From JAHZFN01 sp965149945 (GTDB taxonomy: Bacteria > Bacillota > Dehalobacteriia > UBA4068 > UBA4997): 64,000 nucleotides of DNA. Below the pieces are notes generated by a model. That model worked only from the letters and a program-made list of their open reading frames with translations. It was not told the DNA's origin and did not search any database. The position numbers and the translations under genes are program-made. Numbering within the stretch: position 1 is the stretch's first letter; each line of letters starts with the position of its first letter. Below are positions 42,308 to 50,836 of the stretch, piece by piece. The stretch covers positions 34,574 to 98,573 of the forward strand of contig CBCTTQ010000003.1 in assembly GCA_965149945.1 (NCBI GenBank). Direction: 5' to 3'.

Positions 42308-42718
42308 TCAAAAGGTGATAGTCTCCGGCGCCTTAGTAAAGGAAGAAAACGTTGCTGTGGCGTTTTGCAAATACAGCACTTCCGTATTACCGTCGTCAGC
42401 GTCGTACATATTTTTCAAATCCGGATAAGCGTCCAACATAGACACGCGAGCTTCACGGCGATCATCTTCCACCAATTCACAAGCCACCCGCAACCAGTCT
42501 CCGTTGACAAAAGCACAAATCTCCGCTCTGGGATTAGCCGCTAACTGCTTGGCGACTTCTTTACTTTTTCCTGTTTGAATATACAATTGATCTTCGAAAA
42601 GGTGAATGGTGCCAAAAGGACGCACTCGCGGCTGATCGCCTTCCATTGTTGCCAGATAATAGGTACCTGCTTCTTTCAAAAAAGCGCATACTCGTTTTTT
42701 GTTATCCAAAGTACTCAT
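42308..42718 (-). CDS. PNPOx-like flavin-binding protein (small)
   Basis: The 136-residue protein is a second split-barrel flavoprotein: AGTYYLATMEGDQPRVRPFGTI, DQLYIQTGKSKEVAKQLAANPRAEICAF and WLRVACELVEDD. It belongs to the small PNPOx-like group that binds FMN or F420-type cofactors; the reaction is unknown. It shows little similarity to the other PNPOx gene downstream, so it is not a recent duplication. It follows ecfA1 by 22 bases. Confidence 0.85.
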   Translation of the reverse strand: MSTLDNKKRVCAFLKEAGTYYLATMEGDQPRVRPFGTIHLFEDQLYIQTGKSKEVAKQLAANPRAEICAFVNGDWLRVACELVEDDRREARVSMLDAYPDLKNMYDADDGNTEVLYLQNATATFSSFTKAPETITF

Positions 42719-42740
42719 TTCCTCACTCCCTTTATATCGA

Positions 42741-43598
42741 TTATTTGGTTTCTTTCAGCAAATCCACCAGCTCTTCCATGGTCAGACAAGCGGGGATTTG
42801 TTTTTCCCGATCGGGCAGATAACGACCGACGCCCATTTGCACCAGCGTTTCGCCGATTTGGTTCACCATAGGCAATTCAATGCCCCAATTTTTCATTTGG
42901 TCCGTTTGGGAAAAAATCATCCGCGGCGAACCCACCGACATCAACTCTCCCCGACGCAACACCGCTACCCGCTGAGAATGGATTACTTCGCTCATGTTAT
43001 GGGTAATCATCAAAATAGTCATACCTTCCCCATGAAGACGGCGCAATACCTGAAAAACCTCGCGACAACCCTGGGGGTCCAACATCGCGGTAGCCTCATC
43101 CAAAATCAAAGCTTCCGGTTCCATAGCCAGAGCGCCCGCGATAGCCACCCGCTGTTTTTGTCCGCCGGACAGATTGTTGGGATCAGCCTGCTCAAACCCG
43201 GACAAACCCACCATTTCTAAACAATGGGTCACACGACGACGGATTTCCTCTGTCGGCACACCTAAGTTCTCCGGCGCGAAGGCCACATCTTCCTCCACTG
43301 TATTCCCGATGATTTGATTATCAGGATTTTGGAACACAATGCCTACCTTACGGCGAATCGTCCGTAAATTGGCGGCGTCCGAGGTGTCCAATCCATCCGT
43401 CCACACTTTGCCGGAAGTAGGAATCAACAACCCGTTCAAATGGCGAGCCAGCGTGCTTTTTCCGGAGCCGTTGGAGCCGATGATCGACCACCACTCTCCT
43501 TTGTTGATTTTTAAATGGATTTTATTTAAAACCAGTTTTTTCGGTTCTTCCTGATCGTAGGAAAAGCTGACATTGTCAACCCAAAACACCTTCTTCAC
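42741..43598 (-). CDS. ecfA1: ECF transporter ATPase (EcfA1-type)
   Basis: The 285-residue ABC ATPase has Walker A GSNGSGKST (41-49), Q-loop VFQNPDNQIIGNTVEEDVAF, signature LSGGQKQRVAIAGALA and Walker B LILDEATAMLD. The DNQIIG segment is typical of EcfA1. It starts its own transcription unit, with a near-consensus promoter 80 bases upstream. Confidence 0.93.
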   Translation of the reverse strand: MKKVFWVDNVSFSYDQEEPKKLVLNKIHLKINKGEWWSIIGSNGSGKSTLARHLNGLLIPTSGKVWTDGLDTSDAANLRTIRRKVGIVFQNPDNQIIGNTVEEDVAFAPENLGVPTEEIRRRVTHCLEMVGLSGFEQADPNNLSGGQKQRVAIAGALAMEPEALILDEATAMLDPQGCREVFQVLRRLHGEGMTILMITHNMSEVIHSQRVAVLRRGELMSVGSPRMIFSQTDQMKNWGIELPMVNQIGETLVQMGVGRYLPDREKQIPACLTMEELVDLLKETK

Positions 43599-43681
43599 CT
43601 CATCTCATCCGTTGGTGTTCCCAGAAGATTCTGACTGTATTTGCTTTCATCGTCAAAGGCTTGCTATCTCCATACCTCTTT

Positions 43682-43710
43682 ATTGTAAACTTTTGTAAAG
43701 AGCCTGTCAA
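43682..43710 (-). promoter_or_regulatory. Promoter of the ecfA1 operon
   Basis: On the minus strand, TTGACA (43705-43710) and TACAAT (43682-43687) are 17 bases apart. The leader would be about 77 bases. Confidence 0.78.
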
Positions 43711-43779
43711 CGCAATTTCGGAACAAAATCGATCATTCGGTAAAATTTTTGACGGGCTTTGACGACAAAAACAAGTAAA

Positions 43780-43840
43780 GTCAGGATGGGAATCCTGACT
43801 TACTTTGCGCAAAGTAAAAAACATTTGAACCATTCAAATG
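43780..43840 (-). terminator. Three consecutive hairpins after rplQ; probable operon end
   Basis: Read on the minus strand these are CATTTGAA-TGG-TTCAAATG, then the perfect 18-base palindrome TTACTTTGCGCAAAGTAA, then GTCAGGAT-TCCC-ATCCTGAC followed by a T-rich TTTACTTGTTTTTG. The last is a plausible terminator of the large ribosomal operon; the role of the first two is unknown. The rest of the 333-base gap between rplQ and ecfA1 holds no gene I can support. Confidence 0.55.
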
Positions 43841-43931
43841 CCATATCCGGCGACAGTAAATTGAGCCAACGCATTGCTGTATCGTCCAACATTACTGCCG
43901 AAAACACGGATCATTCTCTAATCTTACCGTT

Positions 43932-44270
43932 CTACACCAGTTCAATAATGGCCATCGGAGCGCCATCGCCTTTTCTCTGCGTGGTTTTGATAATACGGGT
44001 ATAGCCCCCGTTGCGGTCGGCATATTTGGGAGCGATTTCTTCAAACAATGCGGTTACCACATCTTCTTCCATAATATATGCCAATGCCTGACGGCGAGCG
44101 TGTAAATCACCGCGTTTGCCAAGGGTAATCATTTTGTCCGCGATACTGGACAATTCTTTGGCACGGGTAGCGGTTGTTTCAATTTTACCATTCTTTAAGA
44201 GTGCTGTAGCCATGTTTCTGAACATCGCGCGGCGATGCTGGCTTTTCACACCCAATCTACGGTATGCCAT
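43932..44270 (-). CDS. rplQ: 50S ribosomal protein L17
   Basis: The 112-residue protein begins MAYRRLGVKSQHRRAMFRNM, the L17 signature, and has the usual short bacterial length. AGGAGG is nine bases before the ATG at 44270; a GTG two codons earlier is too close to it. It is the last gene of the ribosomal cluster. Confidence 0.97.
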   Translation of the reverse strand: MAYRRLGVKSQHRRAMFRNMATALLKNGKIETTATRAKELSSIADKMITLGKRGDLHARRQALAYIMEEDVVTALFEEIAPKYADRNGGYTRIIKTTQRKGDGAPMAIIELV

Positions 44271-44300
44271 GAACACAAACCTCCTTTATCTTGATAGGGA

Positions 44301-45248
44301 TTAGTCATCGGAGCTGCGAAGAGACAAATTCAACTCATCCAGCTTATGAATGACTTCTTCTAAAGATTTTCGACCCAAATTCCGCACCTTCATCATATCT
44401 TCCGGTGTTTTCTGGGTCAGTTCGCTAACGGTACTGATGCCGGCACGCTTCAGACAGTTAAAGGAACGCACGGAAAGATCCAACTCTTCGATGGTCATTT
44501 CCAACAGCTTGCCTTTGCCGTCCTCGGGCGCGTCGGTGATGCCGATTTCATCGGGAACCGATTCGGACAAATCGCTGAATAATTTCATATATTTGATCAA
44601 TGTCCGGGCAGAAGAGCTGACCGCTTCATCAGGAGCGATGGTGCCATCCGTCCAAACATCCAAAGTAAGCTTATCCAGGTCTGTCTGTTCGCCGTGTCTG
44701 GTTGTCTCATAAATGGGAGTCACTTTGACCACCGGGGAGAACATGGAATCAATGGGAATCACACCGATGGGCGCGCCTTCCTTTTTATTCTTGTCGGCAC
44801 TGACATAACCGCGTCCTTTTGCCACGGTGATCGTCATGAATAATCTGCCGTCCACATCCAGATCGGCGATGTGATGTTCGGGGTTCAGGATTTCCACATC
44901 CGCGCCGCACCGAATATCACCGGCTTTGACTTCTCCGGGTCCGTTGGCTTCAATATAGATCGTCTGTTCTTCCTGTACGTACATTTTGATGCAGAGTTTT
45001 TTCAAATTCAGGATGATATCAGAGACATCTTCCACCACACCCGGCACCGTCGCAAATTCATGAAGAACGCCCTCAATCTGAACAGAAGTAACTGCCGCAC
45101 CCGGCAGGGATGATAACAGTACACGCCGCAAAGCGTTGCCGAGGGTAATGCCGTAGCCTTTTTCCAAAGGCTCCACCACAAAACGGCCAAAGGTATTATC
45201 CTCCGACATCTCAACACATTGAATTCTGGGCTTTTCTATTTCAAACAT
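44301..45248 (-). CDS. rpoA: RNA polymerase alpha subunit
   Basis: The 315-residue protein has the N-terminal assembly domain (GITLGNALRRVLLSSLPGAAV) and the C-terminal domain (LDLSVRSFNCLKRAGISTVSEL, RNLGRKSLEEVIHKL) that binds UP elements and activators. It lies between rpsD and rplQ, the standard place. Confidence 0.98.
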   Translation of the reverse strand: MFEIEKPRIQCVEMSEDNTFGRFVVEPLEKGYGITLGNALRRVLLSSLPGAAVTSVQIEGVLHEFATVPGVVEDVSDIILNLKKLCIKMYVQEEQTIYIEANGPGEVKAGDIRCGADVEILNPEHHIADLDVDGRLFMTITVAKGRGYVSADKNKKEGAPIGVIPIDSMFSPVVKVTPIYETTRHGEQTDLDKLTLDVWTDGTIAPDEAVSSSARTLIKYMKLFSDLSESVPDEIGITDAPEDGKGKLLEMTIEELDLSVRSFNCLKRAGISTVSELTQKTPEDMMKVRNLGRKSLEEVIHKLDELNLSLRSSDD

Positions 45249-45304
45249 TTATTGTATTGCCCCCTTCCAAATCGTGAACTGTAGGAACCTGCTCAAGCAA
45301 TTAC

Positions 45305-45931
45305 TTAACGGGAGTACAATTCAACTACCAACTGTTCTGTAATCGGGATGTCGATATCTTCTCTGGTGGGCAGAGCGACAACTTTGCCTTCCAGTTTTTC
45401 TTTATCTACATCCAACCAGCCGGGGATCGATTTGGAAGCCAAAGCTTCCGCGATTTCCGCGAATTTGTTGGACTGTTTGCTTTTTTCTCTTACGGCAACT
45501 ACATCACCCACCCGAACCACATAGGACGGGATGTTGACTTTTCTGCCGTTTACAGTGAAATGACCATGGTTTACCAGCTGACGCGCTTCAATTCTGGAAG
45601 CAGCCATGCCCATCCGATAAACCACATTGTCCAAACGGGTTTCCAACAGAGTGAGGAGGTTTTCACCCGCTACACCGCTGCGGCGTTCCGCTTCCGCGAA
45701 AATTCTGCGGAATTGTTTTTCCTGCACACCGTAGATACGACGTACTTTTTGTTTTTCTCTGAGCTGGAGACCATACTCAGAAACTTTCTTACGCTGCTGA
45801 CCATGCTGGCCGGGAGCGTAGGATCTTTTTACAATCGCGCATTTATCACTGTAGCAGCGATCGCCTTTCAGATACAGTTTTTGACCTTCTCTGCGGCAAA
45901 GTCTGCAAACAGATTCTGTATATCTTGCCAT
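45305..45931 (-). CDS. rpsD: 30S ribosomal protein S4
   Basis: The 208-residue protein has CRLCRREGQKLYLKGDRCYS near the N-terminus, a possible zinc-type Cys set (Cys9, Cys12, Cys26, Cys31). The S4 RNA-binding domain follows (RLDNVVYRMGMAASRIEARQLVNHGHFTVNGRKV). S4 nucleates 30S assembly and often represses its own operon. Confidence 0.97.
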   Translation of the reverse strand: MARYTESVCRLCRREGQKLYLKGDRCYSDKCAIVKRSYAPGQHGQQRKKVSEYGLQLREKQKVRRIYGVQEKQFRRIFAEAERRSGVAGENLLTLLETRLDNVVYRMGMAASRIEARQLVNHGHFTVNGRKVNIPSYVVRVGDVVAVREKSKQSNKFAEIAEALASKSIPGWLDVDKEKLEGKVVALPTREDIDIPITEQLVVELYSR

Positions 45932-45946
45932 TCTTCTGATTACCTC

Positions 45947-46339
45947 CTAAACTCTTCTTCTCTTAGGCGGTCTGCAACCGTTATGAGGAATAGGGGTTAC
46001 ATCCTTAATCATGGTGATTTCCAATCCTGCTGCCTGCAAGGCGCGAATTGCAGCTTCGCGACCGGCGCCGGGACCTTTTACCATGCACTCAACTTGGCGC
46101 AGGCCATGAACCATCGCTTCTTTGGCGGCTACTTCCGCTGCCATTTGAGCGGCAAAAGGCGTGCTCTTTTTGGAGCCGCGGAAACCCTGCGCGCCGGCAG
46201 TAGACCAGGACAAGGCATTGCCGTCTTTATCCGTGATGGTAACAATGGTATTATTAAATGTAGATTGAATATGAGCCACGCCGTATTCTACATTTTTCTT
46301 TTCTTTTCTTCTGCGAACTTGTCTACGAGCCAAAATCAT
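45947..46339 (-). CDS. rpsK: 30S ribosomal protein S11
   Basis: The 130-residue protein has NVEYGVAHIQSTFNNTIVTITD and GPGAGREAAIRALQAAGLEI, ending in NGCRPPKRRRV, all typical of S11 in the small-subunit platform. It is 11 bases after rpsM. Confidence 0.97.
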   Translation of the reverse strand: MILARRQVRRRKEKKNVEYGVAHIQSTFNNTIVTITDKDGNALSWSTAGAQGFRGSKKSTPFAAQMAAEVAAKEAMVHGLRQVECMVKGPGAGREAAIRALQAAGLEITMIKDVTPIPHNGCRPPKRRRV

Positions 46340-46350
46340 TTACCCCCTTT

Positions 46351-46719
46351 CTATTTGCGTTTACCAGCAACGGTGCGTTTGGGACCTTTGCGGGTTCTGG
46401 CATTGGTTTTCGTTTTTTGACCGCGCACGGGCAAACCGCGGCGATGACGAATTCCACGATAACAGCCAATTTCCGTCAGTCTTTTGATATTCAGAGCGAC
46501 CTCTCTTCTCAGGTCACCTTCAACGATTGTTGTTTTGTCTAACACTTCACGGATACGACCCAGTTCATCTTCTGTCAGATCTTTCACTCTTGTATCCGGA
46601 TTTACTTCTGCCTCTTTCAACACCCGTTGAGAAGTGGGCAGGCCTACACCGTAGATATAAGTCATCGCGATTTCGATGCGCTTATCTCTCGGCAAGTCAA
46701 CACCAGCAATACGTGCCAT
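46351..46719 (-). CDS. rpsM: 30S ribosomal protein S13
   Basis: The 122-residue protein begins MARIAGVDLPRDKRIEIAMT and has RGIRHRRGLPVRGQKTKTNARTRKGP, the S13 signature. I use the ATG at 46719, as the family start is MARI; GGAGG is 12 bases upstream. S13 contacts the large subunit and P-site tRNA. Confidence 0.97.
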   Translation of the reverse strand: MARIAGVDLPRDKRIEIAMTYIYGVGLPTSQRVLKEAEVNPDTRVKDLTEDELGRIREVLDKTTIVEGDLRREVALNIKRLTEIGCYRGIRHRRGLPVRGQKTKTNARTRKGPKRTVAGKRK

Positions 46720-46801
46720 CGAGTAGATACACCTCCATAACAATTCTTTTCCGGCGACAAACTGCCGTCCGGTTATTCATTCACTTAAAAATACCTATCT
46801 G

Positions 46802-46915
46802 TTAACCCTGTTTTTGTTTGTGTTTCGGGTTGGAGCAGATGACCATTACAGTGCCTCTGCGTTTAATGACTTTACATTTTTCACAGATAGGTTTTGCTGA
46901 AGCGCGAACTTTCAT
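46802..46915 (-). CDS. rpmJ: 50S ribosomal protein L36 (zinc type)
   Basis: The 37-residue protein has the C-x2-C-x12-C-x4-H zinc site: Cys11, Cys14, Cys27 and His32 in a KPICEKC and VICSNPKHKQ context. AAGGAGGT lies just upstream of the ATG. It follows infA, as in most Bacillota. Confidence 0.96.
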   Translation of the reverse strand: MKVRASAKPICEKCKVIKRRGTVMVICSNPKHKQKQG

Positions 46916-46955
46916 TGTCCTTACCTCCTTACATCGGGGGGAATCCCCGGGAAAC

Positions 46956-47174
46956 TCATTTGTAACGATAAATAATCCGACCGCGGTCCAAATCATAAGG
47001 ACTCAGCGCCACAGTCACTCTGTCCCCCGGCAAAATACGGATAAAGTTCATTCTGATTTTGCCGGAAACATGTGCCAATACCATATGCCCGTTTTCCAGT
47101 TCTACTTTAAACATGGCATTAGGCAGCGGGTCAACCACCACGCCGTCAACTTCAATTTCGTCTGCCTTAGACAT
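46956..47174 (-). CDS. infA: Translation initiation factor IF-1
   Basis: The 72-residue OB-fold protein has VVVDPLPNAMFKVELENGHMVLAHVSGKIRMNFIRILPGD in the centre, matching IF-1. It binds the ribosomal A site during initiation. It begins two bases after the KOW gene stop. Confidence 0.97.
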   Translation of the reverse strand: MSKADEIEVDGVVVDPLPNAMFKVELENGHMVLAHVSGKIRMNFIRILPGDRVTVALSPYDLDRGRIIYRYK

Positions 47175-47176
47175 CT

Positions 47177-47494
47177 TTACACGCCTCCTTGCTCTGACCC
47201 AGTCAACTCCAGAGATTGGAAAAACTCTTTGATTTCATTTGCTGTTATGACACTTCCGTTGTTTACTTTTTCTCGAAAAAGCTGATTAACGATCTTGGTC
47301 TTTTGCAAATGGAGAGGGTTTTTGATTTTGGGATTCTGCGGTATACGCTTTTCCCCGTCCACCAAGAATACCCTGCCGCTGACATCATCCAAAGCATAGA
47401 TGAGATAACAATGACCTTTGTCGCGGCCTGCTTTTGAAAAAACTACCTGACCGATTTCCAGATTATAGATTTCTACATTTGCCTTTCGATTCAT
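47177..47494 (-). CDS. KOW-domain RNA-binding protein
   Basis: The 105-residue protein has an N-terminal KOW motif (IGQVVFSKAGRDKGHCYLIYAL) and a basic centre (DGEKRIPQNPKIKNPLHLQKTKIV), like L14e/YlxS-neighbour proteins found between map and infA in Clostridia. It probably binds rRNA; its exact role is unknown. The gap to map is nine bases. Confidence 0.85.
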   Translation of the reverse strand: MNRKANVEIYNLEIGQVVFSKAGRDKGHCYLIYALDDVSGRVFLVDGEKRIPQNPKIKNPLHLQKTKIVNQLFREKVNNGSVITANEIKEFFQSLELTGSEQGGV

Positions 47495-47503
47495 TTTATC
47501 ACC

Positions 47504-48250
47504 TCATAGCTCCGTCAAAATCTGCGGGCCTTTGGGCGTGATAGCCACGGTGTTTTCATAATGAGCCGAAGGCATCAGGTCTTTTGTGACCGCAGTCCAG
47601 CCGTCCGATAAAGTAATCACTTTGTGCGTCCCCATATTGACCATAGGTTCTATAGCAAGTGTCATGCCATTGACCAGCCGCATACCGCGACCGGCTTTGC
47701 CGTAATTGGGAACAGCGGGGTCTTCGTGCATTTGTTTGCCGATGCCGTGACCCGTATAGTCACGCACCACCGAAAAACCGGCTGTTTCCACCGTTGTCTG
47801 TACACAGTGAGAAATGTCGCCTAAACGGTGATGATGCACAGCCTGTTCCATACCCCGATAGAAGCTCAATTCCGTAACCTCCAGCAGCCGCCTGATTTCG
47901 GAATCAATCTCTCCCACAGGAAAGGTACGGGCCGCGTCGCCGCAGTAGCCGTTTTTTTCCGCGCCCACATCAATACTGATAATATCTCCCGCTTTTAATT
48001 CCCGTTCGCCGGGAATACCGTGTACCACTTGCTCATTGACAGAGGTACAAATGCTGGCGGGAAAGCCGTAATAGCCTAAAAACAAAGGACGGGCGCCTCG
48101 CTTTCGGATCAGTTGTTCGGCGGCAATATCCAGCTCTTTCGTAGTAATTCCGGGGCGGATCAGCTCTGCCATCAAGGCCAACACCTCCGCCACAACATAT
48201 CCGGCGCTACGCATTTTCGCCAGTTCCGCCTGGTTTTTAATCGTCAACAT
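47504..48250 (-). CDS. map: Methionine aminopeptidase, type I
   Basis: The 248-residue metalloprotease has all five metal ligands in context: two Asp in DVGAEKNGYCGDAARTF, His in YTGHGIGK, Glu in LAIEPMVN and Glu in HYENTVAI. It removes the initiator Met from nascent proteins. The ATG at 48250 directly follows the adk stop (TAAGATG), so it is translationally coupled. Confidence 0.96.
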   Translation of the reverse strand: MLTIKNQAELAKMRSAGYVVAEVLALMAELIRPGITTKELDIAAEQLIRKRGARPLFLGYYGFPASICTSVNEQVVHGIPGERELKAGDIISIDVGAEKNGYCGDAARTFPVGEIDSEIRRLLEVTELSFYRGMEQAVHHHRLGDISHCVQTTVETAGFSVVRDYTGHGIGKQMHEDPAVPNYGKAGRGMRLVNGMTLAIEPMVNMGTHKVITLSDGWTAVTKDLMPSAHYENTVAITPKGPQILTEL

Positions 48251-48251
48251 C

Positions 48252-48902
48252 TTACCAATCTTTCCCCAAACCTTTGCCGATGTCAGACAGAACCGTTTCA
48301 ATGGGTTGATTGCCGTTGACTTCATGAAGCAAATTTCTTTTGCCGTAATAGTCGATCAGCGGTTTGGTACTTTTCAGATGTACGTCAAGACGCTTTTCGA
48401 TGGTTTCTTTCGCGTCATCTTTTCTTTGATAGAGTTCGCCGCCGCAGACATCGCATACACCTTCTTGCAAAGGCGGATTGTACTTCAGATGATAGCTGGC
48501 GCCGCATTTTTTGCACACGCGGCGACCCGCCAAACGATCCAGCAAACTATCCATATCAACATTGATGCTGATGACCGCATCCAGCATATTGCCTTCATCA
48601 GCCAGATAATCCGCCAGACCTTCTGCCTGGGCGATGGTTCTGGGGAAGCCGTCCAAAATAAAGCCGTTTTTGCAATCGTCCTTTTTCAGCCGGTCTTCGA
48701 TAATGCCCAAAGTGATTTCATCAGGCACCAGATGCCCCTTGGAAATATACTGTTCCGCCACCTTGCCCATATCAGTACCCGCTTTGATCGCGGCTCTGAA
48801 GATATCCCCTGTGGAAACATGAGGCACATCCAATCTCTTGGACATTTCGTCGGCCTGGGTGCCTTTGCCGGCTCCTGGGGCGCCAATTAATACTACTCTC
48901 AT
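48252..48902 (-). CDS. adk: Adenylate kinase with zinc-type lid
   Basis: The 216-residue protein has the P-loop GAPGAGKGT (7-15), DGFPRTIAQAE and a LID domain with four Cys (CKKC and CDVC) that bind zinc, as in Gram-positive enzymes. It balances AMP, ADP and ATP. I start at the ATG at 48902, with GGGTG six bases upstream. Confidence 0.97.
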   Translation of the reverse strand: MRVVLIGAPGAGKGTQADEMSKRLDVPHVSTGDIFRAAIKAGTDMGKVAEQYISKGHLVPDEITLGIIEDRLKKDDCKNGFILDGFPRTIAQAEGLADYLADEGNMLDAVISINVDMDSLLDRLAGRRVCKKCGASYHLKYNPPLQEGVCDVCGGELYQRKDDAKETIEKRLDVHLKSTKPLIDYYGKRNLLHEVNGNQPIETVLSDIGKGLGKDW

Positions 48903-48914
48903 AATGTTCACCCT

Positions 48915-50168
48915 TTATTTCATAAAGCCTTGGTAATTTCTCTGAACAATTTGAGTTTCCAGCTGCTTCATGGTGTCCAGCGCGACGCCGACTACGATCA
49001 GCAGTGAAGTACCGCCGAAATAAATGTTCAAGCCGCTGGCAGCAGAAGCGATATTCGGCAGGATGGCGATAAACGCCAAGAAAACAGCGCCTGCCAAAGT
49101 AATTCTGGACAACACGCGATCTAAATATTCCGAGGTAGTTCTTCCGGGACGCAAGCCGGGAATAAACCCGCCGTTCTTCTGCATATTTTCCGCGACTTCT
49201 CTCGGATTGAAAGTAACCGCCGTATAGAAATACGTGAAGAAGATAATCAGTAATACATAACAAATCATATAGGCGGGATGGGTTGTGCTCAGCACATTGG
49301 TCAACCATACGGCGAAACCGTTATCCGGGAAAAAGCCCGCAATCGTCGTCGGCAACATCAAAATAGACATCGCGAAGATGATAGGAATAACGCCGGTTTG
49401 GTTTACACGAATCGGAATATGGGTGGACTGACCACCGTACACTTTTCTGCCAATGACGCGTTTAGCGTATTGAACAGGGATTCTTCTTTGTCCTTCCTGG
49501 ATGGTCACAACGCCGGCGATAATCAAAACAGCGATAATGGCGAAGATAATCAGAGACAGTGTGCTGACCTGATCACCGGTCCAGGAAGTGTAAATGGTGT
49601 TCAAACCACTGGGGAAACGGGATACGATACCGATGAAGATGATCAGGGAGATCCCATTGCCGATTCCTCTTTCGGTAATCATTTCCCCAAGCCACATCAA
49701 AAATGCGGTTCCAGCGGTCAAAATGATCACAACCGTCACATACGTGAGAAAATTGCCGTCAACAAAAGCGTCTCTCATATAGAAAACCATACCGCAGGCT
49801 TGGATGAACGCCAGAATGACCGCACCGTAACGGGTAAACATAGCCATTTTTTTGCGTCCTTCCTGCCCTTCTTTGGCCAGGTTTTCAAAATAAGGAATCG
49901 CGATGGTCAACAGGTTCATGATAATTGACGCATTGATATAGGGCATAATCCCCATGGCAAAGATGGTGAAGCTCTTGAAAGCGCCGCCCGAGAAAGTATC
50001 GATCAGCGTCCAAATATCATTGCCGAACAAGGTAGAAAGCATGCTGGCATCTACGCCCGGAACAGGAATGTGGGCGCCGATACGGAATACCAGAAACATC
50101 AACAGAGTAAAAATGATTTTCTTTCTGATATCAGGAATCTTCCACGCATTTACTAAAGTAGAAATCAA
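48915..50168 (-). CDS. secY: Preprotein translocase subunit SecY
   Basis: The 417-residue protein has ten membrane helices and the SecY landmarks FRIGAHIPVPGVD (plug/helix 1-2 region), GNGISLIIFIGIVSR and NMQKNGGFIPGLRPG. It forms the protein export channel. It begins one base after rplO, the classic spc-operon place. Confidence 0.98.
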   Translation of the reverse strand: MISTLVNAWKIPDIRKKIIFTLLMFLVFRIGAHIPVPGVDASMLSTLFGNDIWTLIDTFSGGAFKSFTIFAMGIMPYINASIIMNLLTIAIPYFENLAKEGQEGRKKMAMFTRYGAVILAFIQACGMVFYMRDAFVDGNFLTYVTVVIILTAGTAFLMWLGEMITERGIGNGISLIIFIGIVSRFPSGLNTIYTSWTGDQVSTLSLIIFAIIAVLIIAGVVTIQEGQRRIPVQYAKRVIGRKVYGGQSTHIPIRVNQTGVIPIIFAMSILMLPTTIAGFFPDNGFAVWLTNVLSTTHPAYMICYVLLIIFFTYFYTAVTFNPREVAENMQKNGGFIPGLRPGRTTSEYLDRVLSRITLAGAVFLAFIAILPNIASAASGLNIYFGGTSLLIVVGVALDTMKQLETQIVQRNYQGFMK

Positions 50169-50169
50169 A

Positions 50170-50610
50170 TTACTTCACCTCTACTTTACCGCCGGCTTCC
50201 GCGATTTTCGCAGCAGCAGATTTTGTGCAGGCCAATTCTACGGTCAGCGCTTTGGTCAATTCACCGTTTGCCAACACCTTTACTCCGTCTTTCGCATTTT
50301 TTATCAAACCTGCTTCTTTCAGCAGATCCGCATTGACAACTGTGCCGTTTTCAAATACTTCCAGATCAGAAAGATTGATGTTTACGATTTCTTTTTTGAA
50401 TACCGCGTTTGTGAAACCGCGTTTAGGCAATCTTCTGTACAGGGGCATCTGGCCGCCTTCAAATCCGGGACGAACGCCGCCGCCGGAACGCGCTTTCTGC
50501 CCTTTATGACCACGACCGGAAGTTTTGCCGAGGCCGGAGCCGATCCCTCTACCCACACGAGTTCTGGTTTGTTTCGCGCCGGCGTTGGGTCGCAATTCAT
50601 TCAGTTTCAT
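50170..50610 (-). CDS. rplO: 50S ribosomal protein L15
   Basis: The 146-residue protein has RVGRGIGSGLGKTSGRGHKGQKARSG, the glycine/basic N-terminal extension of L15, and a globular C-terminus. It binds 23S rRNA at a late stage of assembly. Confidence 0.97.
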   Translation of the reverse strand: MKLNELRPNAGAKQTRTRVGRGIGSGLGKTSGRGHKGQKARSGGGVRPGFEGGQMPLYRRLPKRGFTNAVFKKEIVNINLSDLEVFENGTVVNADLLKEAGLIKNAKDGVKVLANGELTKALTVELACTKSAAAKIAEAGGKVEVK

Positions 50611-50644
50611 TTTTGTAACACCTCCCTTTTTTCCGGATCCGATA

Positions 50645-50824
50645 CTAGGCTTCTTCCACTTTCAGCAGATGGGTGATTTTTCTCACCTTGCCCATGATAT
50701 CAGGTGTATCTTCCTGAACAACGCTGCTGTGGAGCTTTTTCAGTCCCAGAGATTCAGCAATTGCTCTCTGCTTCTTGTTGTAGCCGATGGGGCTTTTCAC
50801 AAGAGTAATTTTGATTTTAGCCAC
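50645..50824 (-). CDS. rpmD: 50S ribosomal protein L30
   Basis: A 59-residue frame reading MAKIKITLVKSPIGYNKKQR at the N-terminus and GKVRKITHLLKVEE at the C-terminus is L30. The start is a GTG with AGGAGG eight bases upstream; it is short and easily overlooked. It sits between rpsE and rplO, as expected. Confidence 0.96.
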   Translation of the reverse strand: MAKIKITLVKSPIGYNKKQRAIAESLGLKKLHSSVVQEDTPDIMGKVRKITHLLKVEEA

Positions 50825-50836
50825 TGTGATAACCTC

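Noticed and set aside
43600..43833. 77-codon minus-strand frame between rplQ and ecfA1
   Set aside because: It runs through the hairpin cluster and the ecfA1 promoter; no binding site or likeness to any family.
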